Assembly: GCA_030603605.1 (NCBI GenBank)
Contig: JAUVXN010000059.1
Location: forward strand, 1 to 7,432
DNA: 7,432 nt
From: Dehalococcoidales bacterium
GTDB taxonomy: Bacteria; Chloroflexota; Dehalococcoidia; Dehalococcoidales; RBG-16-60-22
Reading direction: 5' to 3'
Of this stretch, positions 5,280-7,432 are shown piece after piece. The position numbers and the translations under genes are program-made. The notes beneath the pieces are model-generated. The model saw nothing but the letters and a program-made list of their open reading frames with translations. It was not told the origin of the DNA and ran no database searches. Position 1 is the stretch's first letter; every line of letters starts with the position of its first letter.

Positions 5280-5307
5280 TGTATGCCTCCTCAAGGGGTA
5301 TTGTCAA
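5278..5307 (-). promoter_or_regulatory. Sigma-70-type promoter candidate for the phasin-like/UbiB unit
   Basis: The minus strand has a perfect -35 TTGACA (5307-5302), an 18-nt spacer and a -10 TACAAT (5283-5278, five of six). Transcription would begin near 5271, leaving a leader of about 38 nt that contains the AAGGAGG of the phasin-like gene. The spacer holds GAGGAGG, which could instead be the ribosome-binding site of a leader ORF. Confidence 0.5.
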
Positions 5308-5328
5308 GGGAATAGGGAAGCTTTTGTA

Positions 5329-5357
5329 TTGTCGTCTTGTGCATTTACTGATATAAT
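5329..5357 (+). promoter_or_regulatory. Sigma-70-type promoter candidate for argC
   Basis: -35 TTGTCG (5329-5334, four of six), a 17-nt spacer and a perfect -10 TATAAT (5352-5357). Start of transcription would be near 5364, leaving a leader of about 124 nt before the argC ATG. It is divergent from the phasin-like promoter, with 21 nt between the two -35 boxes. Confidence 0.5.
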
Positions 5358-5370
5358 GCTTCTAGCTATG

Positions 5371-5410
5371 GCTGTGAAAGCTGTGATTTTTTAAGCAATT
5401 CACGCAATTC
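5371..5410 (+). repeat. Two paired 7-bp direct repeats in the argC leader
   Basis: GCTGTGA occurs at 5371-5377 and 5380-5386. GCAATTC occurs at 5395-5401 and 5404-5410. Both pairs have a 2-nt gap and a 9-nt period. They lie just downstream of the predicted argC transcription start. They may be regulator half-sites or chance. No clear riboswitch, T-box or attenuator fold was seen in 5364-5487. Confidence 0.4.
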
Positions 5411-5487
5411 TGATGCCAAGTCCGGTCGCAAAAAGTTCGATATGATTCCTGAGTGGGCAGCCATTATAAGCAAAAGGACTCAAATAA

Positions 5488-6525
5488 ATGAGCAAGACCA
5501 AGGTAGGCATTATCAATGTTACTGGTTACGCCGGCGTTGAGCTGGCACGACTGCTCTATCAGCACCCGGAAGTAGAGCTTGCTTCAGTTACCGGGCGGAG
5601 TGCTGCCGGGCAAAAGTTGAACATAGTTTTTCCTCACTTAGCCAGCTTGGACCTGGCCATTAAAGCCAAGCTGGGGGAAGTTGACTTCGTCTTCTCGGCT
5701 ATGCCCCATAAGGAGAGCGCTAAAGAGGTCATACCACTGCTCAGCCATGGCATCAAGGTTGTAGATATCAGCGCCGACTTCAGGCTGAAGGATGCTGCGG
5801 AATACCCGCGCTGGTACGGTTTCACTCACCCGGCGCCACAATTGCTGCAGCAGGCAGTATACGGTCTAACCGAGCTATACCGGACCCAGGTCGCCTCAGC
5901 CCAGCTGGTGGCTAACCCCGGCTGCTACCCCACCGGGGCTATCCTGGCTTTGGCTCCAGCCGTTAAGGAGGGGCTAATTGAGCCCGACATTATTATTGAT
6001 AGCAAGTCCGGTATATCCGGGGCAGGCAGAACCGCCAGCCTGCAAACTCACTTCCCCGAGGCCAATGAAGATGCCAGCGCCTACGCCCTGGAAGGGCACC
6101 GACACCTGCCTGAGATTACTCAGGAGCTAAAACTGCTTGGCTCTAAATCGCCCTCGGTAACCTTTGTCCCCCACCTGCTGCCGATGACCAGAGGGATATT
6201 GACCACCACCTATGCCCCCCTCCTCCCGGGTAAAATTGCTGCCGGCAAGAAGGGTGAGCAAGAGCTGATGCAACTCTACCTTGACTTCTACAAGGGTGAG
6301 CCCTTTGTCAGGAGAGTAGAATCCCCACCCCACACCAAGCACACCTGGGGGAACAACTTCTGCCTTATTTACCCCACCATTGACCCCAGAACAGGGAAGC
6401 TCATTGTTATCAGCTGTCTTGACAACCTGGTCAAGGGGGCGGCGGGGCAGGCTATCCAGAATATGAACCTTATGCTCGGCTTGCCGGAGACTACCGGCCT
6501 TGAGGCGCTAGCTATTTACCCTTGA
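5488..6525 (+). CDS. argC: N-acetyl-gamma-glutamyl-phosphate reductase
   Basis: This 345-residue enzyme makes N-acetylglutamate 5-semialdehyde from N-acetyl-gamma-glutamyl phosphate with NADPH, the third step of arginine synthesis. The N-terminal nucleotide-binding fold opens VGIINVTGYAGVELARLL (from residue 6); it keeps the T-G-Y-x-G core but has Asn10 where many homologues have Gly. DISADFRL (93-100) is typical. The active-site Cys146 lies in VANPGCYPTGA, followed by DSKSGISGAGR (171-181) and EGHRHLPEI (202-210) with the expected active-site His. The C-terminal NNFCLIYPTID and the final ISCLDNLVKGAAGQAIQNMNL (in two family blocks around 308-328) complete the domain. The length is normal. 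AAAGGA (5473-5478), 9 nt upstream of the ATG, serves as ribosome-binding site. No other arg gene follows: the next gene is convergent and overlaps the last 18 nt. The gene is therefore transcribed alone or ends an operon without partners here. Confidence 0.96.
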   Translation: MSKTKVGIINVTGYAGVELARLLYQHPEVELASVTGRSAAGQKLNIVFPHLASLDLAIKAKLGEVDFVFSAMPHKESAKEVIPLLSHGIKVVDISADFRLKDAAEYPRWYGFTHPAPQLLQQAVYGLTELYRTQVASAQLVANPGCYPTGAILALAPAVKEGLIEPDIIIDSKSGISGAGRTASLQTHFPEANEDASAYALEGHRHLPEITQELKLLGSKSPSVTFVPHLLPMTRGILTTTYAPLLPGKIAAGKKGEQELMQLYLDFYKGEPFVRRVESPPHTKHTWGNNFCLIYPTIDPRTGKLIVISCLDNLVKGAAGQAIQNMNLMLGLPETTGLEALAIYP

Positions 6526-7398
6526 GGTCTCCCTCTCCACCATTTCTTTGTAGGCAGCCATCAGTCTTCTGGTGATTTTGCCAGGTCTTCCCGAGCCGAT
6601 GGTTATAACCTCTCCCGCGCTGTCCCTGACCCCGACCAGCGGCATGAGCTCCATCAGTGAGTTGGTCAGGAAAGCCTCGCCAAATTGCCGCAAGTCTTCC
6701 AATCTTACCTCACCCTCGGTAGCATTTATTCCCAGGGCATCAGCCAGTCCCATCACCACCTTGCGGGTGATGCCGGGCAGGATGCCACTTTCCACAGGCG
6801 GCGTAACCAGACCGGAGTGAGCAACAAAAAAGACATTGCTTGTGCTGCCCTCGGTAATAAATCCGCGCTCATTTAACAACAGTGACTCATCCAGTCCAGC
6901 CGCCTCAGCTTCCCTCCTTGCCAGAACGCTAAGTAGATAATTAGCCGATTTAAGTCCTGACAGGGGAGATTGGCTATACCGACGAAAGGAGGATACCCCG
7001 ACTCTAAAGCCCTTATTGTATATCTGTGATGGTAAAGCCTGATAACTTCTTGCCGTAACCAGCACCGTGGGCGCAACGCTGGTGCCGGAGCCGGGGAAAG
7101 AGCCCGCTTCACCCCTGGAGACAGTGAGCCTCAGGCGAGCATCTTTCAGACCGTTAGCCATCAGGGTATCAGTGCAAGCCTTACCAAGGTCAATTTCAGC
7201 CAGCTCGGGACTCAAGCCAATAACCGCTGCCGAATTTAGCAGGCGCTTCAGGTGACGTTCCAGAAGAAAAATTGTCCCGTGGTAGGCACGCATGGTCTCA
7301 AACAATCCATAGCCATAGAGGAAACCATGGTCAAACACCGATACCCTTGCCTGAGAGCGGGGTATGAGTGACCCGTTCAGGTAAACAATCTCCTCCAT
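6508..7398 (-). CDS. pabC: Class IV PLP aminotransferase-fold enzyme, probably aminodeoxychorismate lyase
   Basis: A 296-residue fold-type IV pyridoxal phosphate enzyme. FDHGFLYGYGLFETMRAYHG (22-41) is the N-terminal signature; its DHGFLYG-x-G-x-FET-x-R form resembles Bacillus-type PabC more than branched-chain aminotransferases, which usually read FEG(I)R. The PLP lysine is Lys150 in SGLKSANYL. Glu183 lies in ITEGSTSNVF and the cofactor phosphate loop is GILPGITR (206-213). The C-terminal FLTNSLMELMPL (243-254) again resembles PabC and D-amino-acid transaminases rather than IlvE. PabC releases pyruvate from 4-amino-4-deoxychorismate to give 4-aminobenzoate for folate. IlvE or a D-amino-acid transaminase remain possible. 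The ATG overlaps the stop of an upstream gene as TAATG, suggesting an operon that enters from the right, perhaps pabA/pabB. Its 3' end overlaps argC by 18 nt. Confidence 0.72.
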   Translation of the reverse strand: MEEIVYLNGSLIPRSQARVSVFDHGFLYGYGLFETMRAYHGTIFLLERHLKRLLNSAAVIGLSPELAEIDLGKACTDTLMANGLKDARLRLTVSRGEAGSFPGSGTSVAPTVLVTARSYQALPSQIYNKGFRVGVSSFRRYSQSPLSGLKSANYLLSVLARREAEAAGLDESLLLNERGFITEGSTSNVFFVAHSGLVTPPVESGILPGITRKVVMGLADALGINATEGEVRLEDLRQFGEAFLTNSLMELMPLVGVRDSAGEVITIGSGRPGKITRRLMAAYKEMVERETSRVNS

Positions 7399-7432
7399 TA
7401 CCGCTTGTCCCTTACTTTCAACTGCGGCATCG
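7398..7432 (-). CDS. 3' end of an upstream gene (partial)
   Basis: On the minus strand the last codons of another frame read MPQLKVRDKR and stop at TAA (7400-7398), sharing one base with the pabC-like ATG as TAATG. That tight junction is typical of operon partners, so a gene ending here is likely. Eleven codons are too few to identify it. The pabC-like frame itself also stays open to the window edge, so a longer N-terminus for that gene cannot be fully excluded. Confidence 0.35.
   Translation of the reverse strand, partial: MPQLKVRDKR

Noticed and set aside
5368..5394. Eight-residue leader peptide MAVKAVIF upstream of argC
   Set aside because: It has no Shine-Dalgarno, starts almost at the predicted transcript end, and contains no arginine codons, so an attenuator role is unsupported.
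5353..5545. Stop-to-stop frame upstream of and into argC with a C-x2-C and a KKFDMIPEWAAI segment
   Set aside because: It has no start codon before the internal ATG near 5441, no ribosome-binding site, and runs out of frame inside argC. It looks like chance or an unrecognisable remnant.

Overview
The window reads as a compact bacterial chromosome segment of ordinary, mostly housekeeping genes. I infer a member of the Chloroflexota, probably a Dehalococcoidia-like anaerobe. The inference rests on the mix of gene families (an UbiB-type kinase paired with a phasin-like coiled-coil protein, a COG1313 radical SAM enzyme, a DUF362 protein) and on the style of the RNase III and ArgC sequences. It comes from sequence alone and is only moderately secure. 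I see no insertion sequence, CRISPR array, phage gene or toxin-antitoxin pair.

Layout. Bases 1-674 (+) hold the C-terminal part of a DUF362 protein. A run of minus-strand genes follows, read from about 2846 down to 671: rnc (RNase III, TTG start), a 50-residue basic small ORF, a COG1313-type radical SAM protein, and acylphosphatase. The promoter for rnc (TTGACA-17-TATGCT) lies back to back with an excellent extended -10 promoter that drives a tRNA-Gln(CTG) gene on the plus strand. The tRNA converges on a second minus-strand unit read from about 5271 down to 3100: a phasin-like protein, an AarF/UbiB atypical kinase with two C-terminal membrane segments, and a candidate 38-residue ORF. Upstream of it, a divergent intergenic region (5234-5487) carries one promoter candidate per direction. 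The plus-strand promoter serves argC (arginine biosynthesis). argC overlaps, tail to tail, a minus-strand class IV aminotransferase-fold gene that most resembles pabC (folate pathway). The end of another minus-strand gene touches the right window edge.

How the genes relate. The phasin-like protein and the UbiB kinase are probably co-translated and may act together at a membrane or granule surface. The rnc to acyP run is likely one transcript, but its products share no obvious pathway. argC and pabC are neighbours only by convergence.

The points most worth a second look concern gene starts and small ORFs. For both the radical SAM gene and the UbiB gene, family-like N-terminal sequence continues in frame upstream of the first ATG/GTG/TTG. 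In each case the only plausible start there is non-canonical (ATA or ATT), preceded by a purine-rich ribosome-binding-like stretch. The radical SAM start region also overlaps the small ORF at a six-G run that would allow a -1 frameshift. RNase III carries Gly where a conserved metal-binding Asp is expected.
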